DNA of 64,000 nt from Akkermansiaceae bacterium. Its GTDB lineage: Bacteria > Verrucomicrobiota > Verrucomicrobiia > Verrucomicrobiales > Akkermansiaceae. The position numbers and the translations under genes were made by a program. Of this stretch, positions 17,628 through 25,934 are shown piece by piece; within the stretch, counting starts at the first letter, position 1, and each line of letters starts with the position of its first letter. Where the stretch lies: positions 1 through 64,000 of the forward strand of contig JALZUC010000013.1 of NCBI GenBank assembly GCA_023301765.1. The letters are read 5' to 3'. The notes below the pieces were generated by a model. That model searched no databases, was not told the DNA's origin, and saw only the letters and a list, made by a program, of their open reading frames with translations.

Positions 17628-17679
17628 TTTACGGTTTCTCTGTCTAAAGTTCAGTATACTAAAAACTATAGACCGTAAA
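17628..17679. promoter_or_regulatory. rpoN leader with paired inverted repeats
   Basis: TTTACGGT (17628-17635) and ACCGTAAA (17672-17679) are perfect inverted 8-mers flanking a -10-like TATACT (17655-17660). A second dyad, CTTTA-G-TAAAG, lies at 17615-17625. The 235-bp region before rpoN is AT-rich and otherwise empty. The arms bracket a likely promoter, so a regulator site or a DNA loop is plausible, but no -35 box with good spacing is visible. Confidence 0.35.
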
Positions 17680-17771
17680 AATGATATATTTGGCATAAAA
17701 ACTGCTAAAACGCGTGATTTATTACTTTTTTAACCTACCTTTCATAGACGCACTCCAAATCGCGTAACTCT

Positions 17772-19184
17772 ATGCAGCCACCCGGACCACAGCACGGGTT
17801 GAGTCAGTCTCAATCACAGCAGCAAAATCTATCGCCACAGATGCGACAGAGCTTGGAGGTCCTGCAGTCGAGCACTATGGAGCTCTCCCAACTCATTAAT
17901 CAAATAGCGGAGATGAACCCCACACTAGAAATCAGTGAGGACATCGAGCAGTTAGATAATACTCCAGAGCCTGATGCTGAGCATGACCTCGAGAACCTAT
18001 CCGAGTTTGATGATACCTGGCGCGAAGATCAGATCTTAGCACACGGTAGTAGCCAAGCCTCCACAGCAGGTGAAGCACTACGTGACTTCATCTATAACTC
18101 CATAGTAGAGCCTAAAACTCTACAGCAGCATCTCATAGATCAGTTAAACCGCTCAGCTGTAGATAATGACAGACATGCGGCAGCAGAACACCTCATCGGC
18201 TATATCAATAACCAAGGTTTTTTAGACGATAATATAGATACCCTCGTCACTGCATCACCATACACCATTAAGCAGCTACGTTCCGCCCAAACACTCATTC
18301 AAGGGTTTGACCCAGCAGGTGTCGCCGCAGAAAACCTCACAGAGTCCCTGCTGCTCCAGCTACAGCTCACTGGCCGGGGTAACTCACTGGAATCACGAAT
18401 AGTCGATCAACACCTAACAGATTTAGCTCGTCACAAATACTCTGACATAGCTCGTAATCTCGGTGTGACTCAAGCATCCGTTGTCGAAGCGGCTGATAAC
18501 ATAAGCAAGTTAAATCCCAATCCTGGTGTCTCCTTTGACTCTACATCAAATCCACATGTCCTACCCGATCTCGAAATCCGTAAAGATATAGAGGGCTCCT
18601 ACTACGCCCACCTCACCAACGAATATATCCCCACCCTGCGTATCAGTAATCACTACAAGGATTTACTAGCTAAAATCAATACAGACTCTAAGGCTAGAAA
18701 GTTTCTCCGTGAGAATATCCACGAAAGTCGTCAGATTATGAATGCTGTAAGCCAACGTCAAGAAACACTCCTTAAGATCGGTGTGGAAATCATCCTCCAT
18801 CAATCAGAGTTCCTAAAATATGGCCGAGGTAAACTGCGGCCAATGACAATGCACAGCATCGCGGACAAAGTCGGTGTCCACGCCGCCACCATCTCACGTG
18901 CCGTCTCAGGAAAGTATATCCTCACCCCGCACGGCCTAATGGAGCTGCGCACCTTTTTCTCATCTGGCTATACCACGAATCAAGGAACAGAGATTTCTAA
19001 CACAGGGGTACGTGATGCCATTCAGCACCTCGTCAATGATGAGGATACGGCAAAACCACTCTCAGACACAGCCATTGAAAAACAACTCAAAACTAAAGGC
19101 ATCAAAGTGGCCCGCAGAACCATTGCTAAATACAGAGATCAGTTAGGCATACTCCCCTCACACCTTCGTAAGCGCCACAGCTAG
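17772..19184 (+). CDS. rpoN: RNA polymerase sigma-54 factor
   Basis: This is the alternative sigma factor that recognises -24/-12 promoters and needs AAA+ enhancer-binding activators. The 470-aa protein shows region I, Gln/Leu-rich (LSQSQSQQQNLSPQMRQSL, then ELSQLINQIAEMNPTLE). An acidic region II follows (about 50-85). The core-binding region contains GFDPAGVAAENLTESLLLQL. The HTH region includes HSIADKVGVHAATISRAVSGKY. The C-terminal RpoN box is ARRTIAKYRDQL. Spacing and length are normal. No enhancer-binding activator is encoded in the window and I found no convincing sigma-54 promoter here. A 6-bp stem (19176-19194) spans its stop. Confidence 0.96.
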   Translation: MQPPGPQHGLSQSQSQQQNLSPQMRQSLEVLQSSTMELSQLINQIAEMNPTLEISEDIEQLDNTPEPDAEHDLENLSEFDDTWREDQILAHGSSQASTAGEALRDFIYNSIVEPKTLQQHLIDQLNRSAVDNDRHAAAEHLIGYINNQGFLDDNIDTLVTASPYTIKQLRSAQTLIQGFDPAGVAAENLTESLLLQLQLTGRGNSLESRIVDQHLTDLARHKYSDIARNLGVTQASVVEAADNISKLNPNPGVSFDSTSNPHVLPDLEIRKDIEGSYYAHLTNEYIPTLRISNHYKDLLAKINTDSKARKFLRENIHESRQIMNAVSQRQETLLKIGVEIILHQSEFLKYGRGKLRPMTMHSIADKVGVHAATISRAVSGKYILTPHGLMELRTFFSSGYTTNQGTEISNTGVRDAIQHLVNDEDTAKPLSDTAIEKQLKTKGIKVARRTIAKYRDQLGILPSHLRKRHS

Positions 19185-19194
19185 CTCCGCTGTG

Positions 19195-20835
19195 TCAGCT
19201 CTTAAACACCTCGGGGATAAATGACACATCAGACGCCTCAGCGACAGCGAGCTCTATCTGAGACTCTATTACAGCCAAGGAAACAGGTGGCAAGTATCCT
19301 GTTAGGCACTGCTCCAGTGCCTCTAATGGGCTACACTCCTCAGTGATCATTTTACGCCTCGCCTTCACTGCAATCGCTTCAGCAGACCCCGGAGTTAATA
19401 GTTCCGGTATTTGAGACATCAGTCGCTCTTTCTGGCCATCCTCTAACACAACTCCACTCCTTTTACACAAAGCTCGCAGTAATTCCCAGCCTTCCTCCGC
19501 AGTAGCACACGGAAAAAGTGGCACTTTAACATCTATTCTACCAGGCCTCTTTAGATCCACCTCGATAAGATCAGGGCGGCTAGAGGCTAGCACCCAGAGA
19601 ATCTTACCACGGTTCCGGGTATCAGACATCTCCTTAGCCATCATCGAGTATACACGGCTAGACACCCCAGAGTCTCCCGAACCAGAAGCTCTGCGCCCCA
19701 ACGCCTGATCAGCCTCATCTATAAATACGATGCAGCGCCCCAAAGCGTGTAGTAACGAAAATATTTTTTCTAAATTCTCCTCCGTACTCCCCACCCAGCG
19801 ATCACGGAAATTCTTTAATGTCACCACTGGCACCCCGGCTTCACCAGCGAGGCACTCTACGAGATAAGTCTTACCCGTACCCACAGGGCCACAGAAAAGA
19901 TATCCCATCGGCATAGACTCCAGATCATTTTTATTCCAAAGGATGATATCCTGCCTCAGCCAATTTTTCACACCGTCCAAGCCTATCACACCGTCAAAAT
20001 CCCTATCAGGCTCTACAAAGTCTATCAGCCCACCACAGTCTCTCTCCACCAATGCCCGCTTAAGATCAGATAGATCATATTCTTCCAATGGTAACTTAGC
20101 ATGATCACGACGTAGCAGTAAAATTTCTACCGAACTCAGTGTAGAGCCTGTCAGGCGCTCCGCAGGTAGGGAGAAATCATCTTTAAAATTGACCAACGCC
20201 GTAGAACACTTGTCATGTAAAATACCCAAGACCTGCTGCATCTCACCTTTCGTAGGGAGAGGTACCTCCACAGCACTGACTCGTGGACTACCTGCTACAA
20301 GTGGGTGTAGACCATTTAGGTTTTCAGAAATCAGAAATGCCGCCTGTCCATGCTCTTGTAACCTCATATCTGCAGCCCACCCTCTAAGAATAGAGGCCAT
20401 AGCATTTAGTTCAAAGTTATGGGAGTTTGGTAGTGCTGGACAAATCAAATGAGCTTGTTGGATAAGCACTGCCACCTTAGGGCTCTTCGCTCCCACCGCC
20501 TGAAGATTTTTACAATACTTTAAATAATGAGTTAACGTCCTGACTGCCGGTAGTGGAGTATCAGGAAAAACAGCACCGTCTTTAGCCGTAGGCCACTGAG
20601 AGAATATCTCACCACCACGCTCCACGCGCAACCCCTGACCGGGATCATAGCTGAGCACCACATCAAACCGTGGAATGAGCGCCTCCATTATAAACTCCTC
20701 CAGTGAGCCTAATCGTGCCGCTTTTTCATGTGGCACTAAAAGCCTATCATTCACGTTACCATGGAGTACAAAGCAGCCCGCTGCTCCACTCTCATAGCTT
20801 TCCACAATCTCTGACGCCCAATGAGGAATTTTCAT
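19195..20835 (-). CDS. Ycf46-like AAA ATPase with degenerate N-terminal half
   Basis: The 546 aa comprise an N-terminal ATPase-like domain that lacks a P-loop (about 1-250, e.g. FVLHGNVNDRLLVP and VAVLIQQAHLICPALP) and an active C-terminal AAA domain. The latter has Walker A GPVGTGKT near residue 320, Walker B CIVFIDEADQALGRR near 375, and the Arg-finger run RPDLIEVDLKRPGRIDVKVP near 430. This two-part build resembles Ycf46-type proteins, linked in cyanobacteria to regulation of inorganic carbon use. The role here is unknown. The ATG giving MKIPHWASEI is preferred over a GTG four codons earlier. It converges on rpoN and diverges from the carotenoid cluster. Confidence 0.75.
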   Translation of the reverse strand: MKIPHWASEIVESYESGAAGCFVLHGNVNDRLLVPHEKAARLGSLEEFIMEALIPRFDVVLSYDPGQGLRVERGGEIFSQWPTAKDGAVFPDTPLPAVRTLTHYLKYCKNLQAVGAKSPKVAVLIQQAHLICPALPNSHNFELNAMASILRGWAADMRLQEHGQAAFLISENLNGLHPLVAGSPRVSAVEVPLPTKGEMQQVLGILHDKCSTALVNFKDDFSLPAERLTGSTLSSVEILLLRRDHAKLPLEEYDLSDLKRALVERDCGGLIDFVEPDRDFDGVIGLDGVKNWLRQDIILWNKNDLESMPMGYLFCGPVGTGKTYLVECLAGEAGVPVVTLKNFRDRWVGSTEENLEKIFSLLHALGRCIVFIDEADQALGRRASGSGDSGVSSRVYSMMAKEMSDTRNRGKILWVLASSRPDLIEVDLKRPGRIDVKVPLFPCATAEEGWELLRALCKRSGVVLEDGQKERLMSQIPELLTPGSAEAIAVKARRKMITEECSPLEALEQCLTGYLPPVSLAVIESQIELAVAEASDVSFIPEVFKS

Positions 20836-20974
20836 ATACACAGACACCCAATACCAGAGCCACCCCTTTGTCAGGCATAAAGCTTATACATGGTAGATTA
20901 ATTATTTTTTCGTATCAGGTATCACATGACTATGCCACTATATCACTGCGTTATTGACAGACGTAAATCCTCTC

Positions 20975-22501
20975 ATGAGTAAAAAAATCTTAATCATTGG
21001 TGCCGGCCCAGGAGGTCTGACCAGCGGAATGATCCTAGCACACCGTGGCTATGACGTAACTATTGTAGAAAAAGCATCAGTCGTAGGTGGTAGAAACGCC
21101 CCCATCCAAGCTGGTGATTACACCTTTGATACAGGCCCCACATTTCTACACCAAAAGTTTACACTCGATGAGATGTTTGCTGAAGCGGGAGGTAGGAAAC
21201 CTGAGGACTACATGGACTTTGTAAAGCTAGACCCCATGACCACGCTAAGCTGGAGTGACACATCACTAGACACTAGCTTTGATCAAGACAAGATGAAGCA
21301 TAATATCGAGAAGGCATTCCCTGGTGAATCTGCAAACTATGATCGCTTCATGCGCGATCACGCTAAAAAACTACGCAAGATCTTCCCCTGCCTGCTCAAT
21401 CCATACAATAAGCTATCAAGCTACATGCAGAAACACATACTCAAAGCCCTCCCTTACGTGGCCACCACCAAGTCAGTAATGGATGTGTTGGATGAGTATT
21501 TTACCAATGATGATCTAAAGATTGCCTTCACCTTCCAGGCAAAATACCTCGGTATGTCACCGTGGACCTGCCCAGCACTCTTCAGTATTCTTGCCTATAT
21601 CGAATACGCGCACGGCATCTACCACATACAGGGAGGACTCTCTAATATCTCCGCTGGCATGGCTAAGGTCTTCCAAGAAGAAGGAGGAAATCTCATGCTA
21701 AATACCGAGGTCAGGGAAATTTCCTACCAAAATGACCGTGCAGTAGCTGTGGAGCTAGCCAATGGTGATAAGATGAACTTCGATGACCTAATCATTAATG
21801 CAGACTACGCCCAAGCACGCCATATGATCTTCGGTGAGCGCAATGAACCAGAAGAGAAGCTAAGAAAGAAAAAATTCTCTTGCTCAACTTACATGCTCTA
21901 TCTTGGACTAGATACCATTTATGAAAGTGAGCCGCATCATCACGTTATCTTTGCAGATAACTACCAACAAAACCTCAGAGATATTCAAGACGGAGTCAAA
22001 GTCTCTGATGACATGTCCATCTATGTGAGGAACTCCAGCATTACAGATCCCACCGTGGCTCCTGCAGGACACTCACAACTTTATATCCTTGTTCCCACCA
22101 TCAATAACCGAAGCGGCTATACATGGGAGGAAACACAGGCAGAATACCGAGAGAAAGTCTTGGATAAAATCATCGAGCGCACTGGCATGAAGGATCTCAG
22201 AGATCACATTGTAGAAGAGCGCTCTATCACACCGCAGGACTGGCAAGAGGCTGACATCTTCCTCGGTGCTACTTTTAATCTAGCACACACCATGGATCAA
22301 ATGCTCTACTTTAGGCCGCAGAACCGCATGAAGGGTTTTGAAAATATCTACCTCGTAGGTGGCGGCACTCACCCAGGTAGCGGACTTCCCACCATCTATG
22401 AAAGTGCACGTATTTCATCAAATATGATCTGTGAGTCTCATGGAGAAACTCCAGGCCGTGTCGACTTTGCAACAGCAATCCTCGACCAAGATATTTGCTA
22501 A
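20975..22501 (+). CDS. crtN: CrtN-like C30 carotenoid desaturase
   Basis: This FAD-dependent phytoene-desaturase-family enzyme is predicted to desaturate squalene or dehydrosqualene towards diapolycopene. The 508-aa protein starts with the dinucleotide-binding motif IIGAGPGGLTSGMIL. It has YTFDTGPTFLHQKF, the family's FDxGP motif, and ends with LVGGGTHPGSGLPTIYESAR, the FAD-binding carotenoid signature. The middle part CSTYMLYLGLD and HHVIFADNYQQNL parallels CrtN of Staphylococcus. A TTG seven codons upstream is possible, but the ATG is favoured. It is the first gene of the cluster, followed 13 bp later by the SRPBCC gene. CrtI proper is the alternative, but the C30 neighbours argue for CrtN. 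Confidence 0.82.
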   Translation: MSKKILIIGAGPGGLTSGMILAHRGYDVTIVEKASVVGGRNAPIQAGDYTFDTGPTFLHQKFTLDEMFAEAGGRKPEDYMDFVKLDPMTTLSWSDTSLDTSFDQDKMKHNIEKAFPGESANYDRFMRDHAKKLRKIFPCLLNPYNKLSSYMQKHILKALPYVATTKSVMDVLDEYFTNDDLKIAFTFQAKYLGMSPWTCPALFSILAYIEYAHGIYHIQGGLSNISAGMAKVFQEEGGNLMLNTEVREISYQNDRAVAVELANGDKMNFDDLIINADYAQARHMIFGERNEPEEKLRKKKFSCSTYMLYLGLDTIYESEPHHHVIFADNYQQNLRDIQDGVKVSDDMSIYVRNSSITDPTVAPAGHSQLYILVPTINNRSGYTWEETQAEYREKVLDKIIERTGMKDLRDHIVEERSITPQDWQEADIFLGATFNLAHTMDQMLYFRPQNRMKGFENIYLVGGGTHPGSGLPTIYESARISSNMICESHGETPGRVDFATAILDQDIC

Positions 22502-22514
22502 CACAACTTCTAAT

Positions 22515-22991
22515 ATGTCCATATACCACCTACATAGAGAGCAGCAGTTAAAGTGTACCATAGATGAAGCATGGGAGTTCTTCTCAACACCCAGAAACTT
22601 AGATAAACTCACACCCAAATCCGTAGGTTTTAAAATCACCCACTGTGCCTCTGAGCTCATGCATAAGGGGCAGATCATATCCTATAAAGTTAAAGTAGCT
22701 CCACTCATCTGGCTGAGCTGGCTTACTGAAATTAGCCATGTGGAGCACCAGAGGAAATTTGTCGATAACCAGCTATCTGGCCCCTACAAGGTATGGCACC
22801 ACACACACAGCTTCACAGAGAATGCAGATGGTGTCATGATGTCTGATGACGTAGTTTACGTTATGCCCTTTGGTATCATTGGTAATTTTGTGAACTCACT
22901 ACTTGTTAGGCGGCAGCTCAATCATATTTTCGATGAGCGTGCGCGATTAGTAGGAGATATCTTCACTTCAAAAAGCGCTTCATCCACTTGA
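22515..22991 (+). CDS. SRPBCC-fold protein of the carotenoid cluster
   Basis: The 158-aa soluble protein resembles the START/Bet v1-like SRPBCC superfamily, often called cyclase/dehydrase-like. It opens with HREQQLKCTIDEAWEFFSTP and NLDKLTPKSVGFK, the usual strand-helix start with Leu-Thr-Pro. The mid-section ISYKVKVAPLIWLSWLTEI and the end (YVMPFGIIGNFVNSLLVRRQLNHIFDERA) form the long C-terminal helix over a hydrophobic cavity. It could bind a carotenoid or lipid intermediate. That role is inferred from position only, 13 bp after the desaturase gene. An upstream in-frame ATG overlapping the desaturase is rejected. Its last 29 bp overlap the convergent aldehyde dehydrogenase gene. Confidence 0.75.
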   Translation: MSIYHLHREQQLKCTIDEAWEFFSTPRNLDKLTPKSVGFKITHCASELMHKGQIISYKVKVAPLIWLSWLTEISHVEHQRKFVDNQLSGPYKVWHHTHSFTENADGVMMSDDVVYVMPFGIIGNFVNSLLVRRQLNHIFDERARLVGDIFTSKSASST

Positions 22992-24342
22992 TCTTATCAC
23001 CATATGGTGGACGTGGATCAAATATATCAGGACTCCATAACGGCCTCCTAACAACCGCGCGCTCATAGCTGAAGGCATTTACTCCAGCCTCACCACGGTA
23101 GCGTCCATAGCCACTCTCGCCCACCCCTCCAAACGGTAATTTTAGATGTGCTCCCTGCTTCATGGTATCATTAATACACACACCACCAGAGCGAATAGCG
23201 GACAGCATCTTCTCGATAAACACCTCATCCTTGGAAAAAAGATACAGCGCAAGTGGTGACCCGTAGCCCTGCAGCCTTGTTACTAGTTCAGCGTCAGATC
23301 TATACGTCACCACAGGTAATATAGGACCAAAGATTTCCTCCATCATAATCTCATCATTCCAGCTAACACCTGTGACTACGCGGGGTGCTAGAACTAAAGA
23401 TTCAGCATCATCCTCACCCTGTTGGATGACAGGCTGACCTTTCTGCAGGAGCTTTTCTAATCTGTTAAAGTGCTGTATATTAATTACGTGTGCCATTTCA
23501 CCATACCACATAACATCATCCATTACTTGTTGGATTTCTGTGAGTAGATCATCGTATACAGACTCATGCACCGCGATGAAATCTGGAGCAAAACAAGTCT
23601 GACCACCGTTAAAAAATTTACCTGTTAGGATCCGTATAGCGGCCACCTTTAAATCAGCAGTTTTATCCACCAGCGCGGGGCACTTACCTCCTAACTCCAA
23701 CACACAAGGAGCTAGATTTACCGCCGCCTTCTGCGCTACAATTTTACCAATTACCGTGCTCCCAGTGAAAAATATAAAATCAAACTTATAGTCTAATAAA
23801 GCATCAGCAACCTCCTTACCACCTGTCATGACCACTACTTGCTCAGGTGGGAAAACATCCACGACAATCTCTGTAATCAATGCCTCAGAAACTGGGCTCA
23901 TTTCAGACGGCTTTAACACTACGGTATTTCCAGCAGACACCGCAGCTATCAGCGGACTTAACGCTAGCTGAATAGGGTAGTTCCATGGTGCCATAATTAG
24001 CGTGACTCCATAAGGTTCTCTCCTCAGTTCAGAGCTACATGGCTGCATATAAAACGGGCTGGAAACCTTCCTTGGTTTCATCCACTGCTTAAGTGATTTT
24101 TTCATTAAGCGGATTTCCTCTAGCAAAAAATGATATTCTGCCACATAAGCCTCTACATTAGGTTTTGCTAGATCAGCAGTCAGAGCATCTAGGATATCAT
24201 CCCGATGTTTCACTATGCTATTTTCTAATCGCTGTAATGCCGCTACCCGAAAGCTTAACTCCCTCGTGTGACCAGCTAAAAAAAACTTTCGCTGTTTCTT
24301 ACAGACATCACTAACACGCTGCTGGATTTTATGACTAACCAC
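22963..24342 (-). CDS. aldH: Aldehyde dehydrogenase, probably carotenoid-aldehyde type
   Basis: This NAD(P)-dependent aldehyde dehydrogenase of the class-3/fatty-aldehyde type has 459 aa. Catalytic features are the Cys in FNGGQTCFAPDFIAVHES near residue 250 and the general-base Glu in LELGGKCPALVDK near 215. The Asn/Pro motif is in MAPWNYPIQLALSPLIAA, and the coenzyme motif in FFTGSTVIGKIVAQKA. In Staphylococcus an AldH oxidises the C30 aldehyde made by CrtP to the acid. Its place between the desaturase and crtP suggests the same step here. It is divergent from crtP, so the cluster has at least two control points. A general fatty-aldehyde role is possible. Confidence 0.8.
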   Translation of the reverse strand: MVSHKIQQRVSDVCKKQRKFFLAGHTRELSFRVAALQRLENSIVKHRDDILDALTADLAKPNVEAYVAEYHFLLEEIRLMKKSLKQWMKPRKVSSPFYMQPCSSELRREPYGVTLIMAPWNYPIQLALSPLIAAVSAGNTVVLKPSEMSPVSEALITEIVVDVFPPEQVVVMTGGKEVADALLDYKFDFIFFTGSTVIGKIVAQKAAVNLAPCVLELGGKCPALVDKTADLKVAAIRILTGKFFNGGQTCFAPDFIAVHESVYDDLLTEIQQVMDDVMWYGEMAHVINIQHFNRLEKLLQKGQPVIQQGEDDAESLVLAPRVVTGVSWNDEIMMEEIFGPILPVVTYRSDAELVTRLQGYGSPLALYLFSKDEVFIEKMLSAIRSGGVCINDTMKQGAHLKLPFGGVGESGYGRYRGEAGVNAFSYERAVVRRPLWSPDIFDPRPPYGDKIKWMKRFLK

Positions 24343-24381
24343 GATATCTTAGTATAACTGGAAATCAGACTACTGCAATCG

Positions 24382-24411
24382 TTGACAAAGAAATTCCCGC
24401 TGAAATAATAT
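24382..24411 (+). promoter_or_regulatory. Strong promoter abutting crtP start (leaderless)
   Basis: A perfect TTGACA (24382-24387) and TAATAT (24406-24411) are spaced by 18 bp. The crtP ATG begins at 24417, only five bases after the -10 box. With usual start-site spacing, transcription should begin at or within a few bases of the A of ATG, giving a leaderless mRNA. No Shine-Dalgarno sequence exists to contradict this. Confidence 0.65.
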
Positions 24412-24416
24412 AAATC

Positions 24417-25916
24417 ATGAAGAATCCCAGTGTTTCAATCATTGGAGCAGGTCTAGGTGGCCTCTCTGCAGCTATCTCATTAAGAGCCAAGGGTTACGAG
24501 GTCCAGATTTTTGAAAAAAACGAGCGTATTGGAGGTAAACTTAATATCATGGAAATGGATGGCTTCACCTTTGATCTTGGCCCGTCTATTTTCACTCTCC
24601 CGCAGTTTTTTGAAGCTCTATTTAAACGTGCAGGTAAGAAGATGGATAACTACGTGCAGTTAGACCCCGTTATACCACATTGGCGAAACCTATTTGAAAA
24701 TCATGACTCCATTGACCTCTATGAGGAATCAGACCTCATGCGTAAGGAGCTGGATAAATTAGCAGGAGATAAAGAAAAACATTGGCAAGAGCTTCAGTCA
24801 TTTCTCGAATACGGACGTAAACAATATGATATTGTCAACAGTGGCTACTTCTCCGAAGGGCTAGACAACCTTTGGGAATTCATCAGTCACTATAAGTTTA
24901 AACTATTAGGTGGTGAAATAGACTACCGGAATAGCATGGCAGAGTCCATAGAAGAGAGATTTACGGACCCTAAGATGCGGCAGATTTTTGAATACTTTAT
25001 CAAATACGTCGGTTCCTCAGCTCTAGATGCACCAGGCTACATGAACCTCATGCCTATGATTCAGTTTGACTATGGTCTCTGGTATGTACGTGGCGGAATG
25101 TACCAGCTAGCAGAAGGCCTAGGAAAACTCATTGATGAAATGGGCATCACCGTGCACCTGAATGCTGATGTATCAGCTATAGAAAAAAGAGGTAAACAGG
25201 TCACGGGCATCAAGCTCGCGGACGGCACCGTACACGCTTCTGATATTATTATCAGTAATATGGAAGTTATTCCATGCTATGAAAAACTGCTTAATGAACC
25301 ACCAAAATTCACCAAAAAGTTAGAAAAATTTGCCCCTGCTTGCTCAGGTATCGTCCTACACCTGGGAACCAACAAAGTCTTCCCCCAGCTCGCACATCAT
25401 AACTTTTTCTACTCAGAGGATCAGCATAAACACTTTGACACAGTCTTCAAAAAGAACCAACTGCCTGATGACCCTACCATCTATGTGGTAGCTCCTACAC
25501 GCACAGATCCTACTAAAGCTCCAGAGGGCTGCGATAACATTAAAATTCTTCCCCACATACCACCACTGGAAGAAGGCTCAGGTATTACACATGACGACTA
25601 TGTCGCACTGAAGGACAGATGCATCGATAAAATGGAGCGCTGCGGCCTCACGGGACTACGTGAAAGCATCATCACCGAGGACCTACTCACCCCAGTCGAT
25701 ATAGAAAGAATGTATCGTTCTAACAAAGGTTCTATCTACGGAGTCGTAACAGACTGGAAAATGAACTATGGCTTCAAAGCACCTAAGACGAGTAGCAAAT
25801 ACAAAAACCTCTATTTCACTGGTGGTAGCACCAACCCTGGTGGGGGTATGCCAATGGTCATTCTATCAGGTCAGAACTGCGCAGACCGTGTGATGAAGCG
25901 TCACCCGATACGCTAG
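24417..25916 (+). CDS. crtP: CrtP-like C30 carotenoid oxygenase (desaturase family)
   Basis: This CrtI-family FAD enzyme is predicted to oxidise a terminal methyl of a C30 carotenoid to the aldehyde (as staphylococcal CrtP acts on 4,4'-diaponeurosporene). The 499-aa protein has GAGLGGLSAAISLRAKGY, FTFDLGPSIFTLPQFFEALF and YFIKYVGSSALDAPGYMNLM. It also has QLAHHNFFYSE, LPDDPTIYVVAPTRTDPTKA, IYGVVTDWKMNYGFK and FTGGSTNPGGGMPMVILSGQ. These line up closely with remembered S. aureus CrtP and not with CrtN. It is followed 18 bp later by crtQ and then crtO. The start is fixed by the motif at residue 9 and by the promoter just before it. Confidence 0.88.
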   Translation: MKNPSVSIIGAGLGGLSAAISLRAKGYEVQIFEKNERIGGKLNIMEMDGFTFDLGPSIFTLPQFFEALFKRAGKKMDNYVQLDPVIPHWRNLFENHDSIDLYEESDLMRKELDKLAGDKEKHWQELQSFLEYGRKQYDIVNSGYFSEGLDNLWEFISHYKFKLLGGEIDYRNSMAESIEERFTDPKMRQIFEYFIKYVGSSALDAPGYMNLMPMIQFDYGLWYVRGGMYQLAEGLGKLIDEMGITVHLNADVSAIEKRGKQVTGIKLADGTVHASDIIISNMEVIPCYEKLLNEPPKFTKKLEKFAPACSGIVLHLGTNKVFPQLAHHNFFYSEDQHKHFDTVFKKNQLPDDPTIYVVAPTRTDPTKAPEGCDNIKILPHIPPLEEGSGITHDDYVALKDRCIDKMERCGLTGLRESIITEDLLTPVDIERMYRSNKGSIYGVVTDWKMNYGFKAPKTSSKYKNLYFTGGSTNPGGGMPMVILSGQNCADRVMKRHPIR

Positions 25917-25934
25917 CTCAAAAATCACACAGAT

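Noticed and set aside
20954-20974. Upstream TTG start for the CrtN-like gene
   Set aside because: The ATG at 20975 precedes the dinucleotide-binding motif at the usual distance. The TTG adds seven residues without family support.
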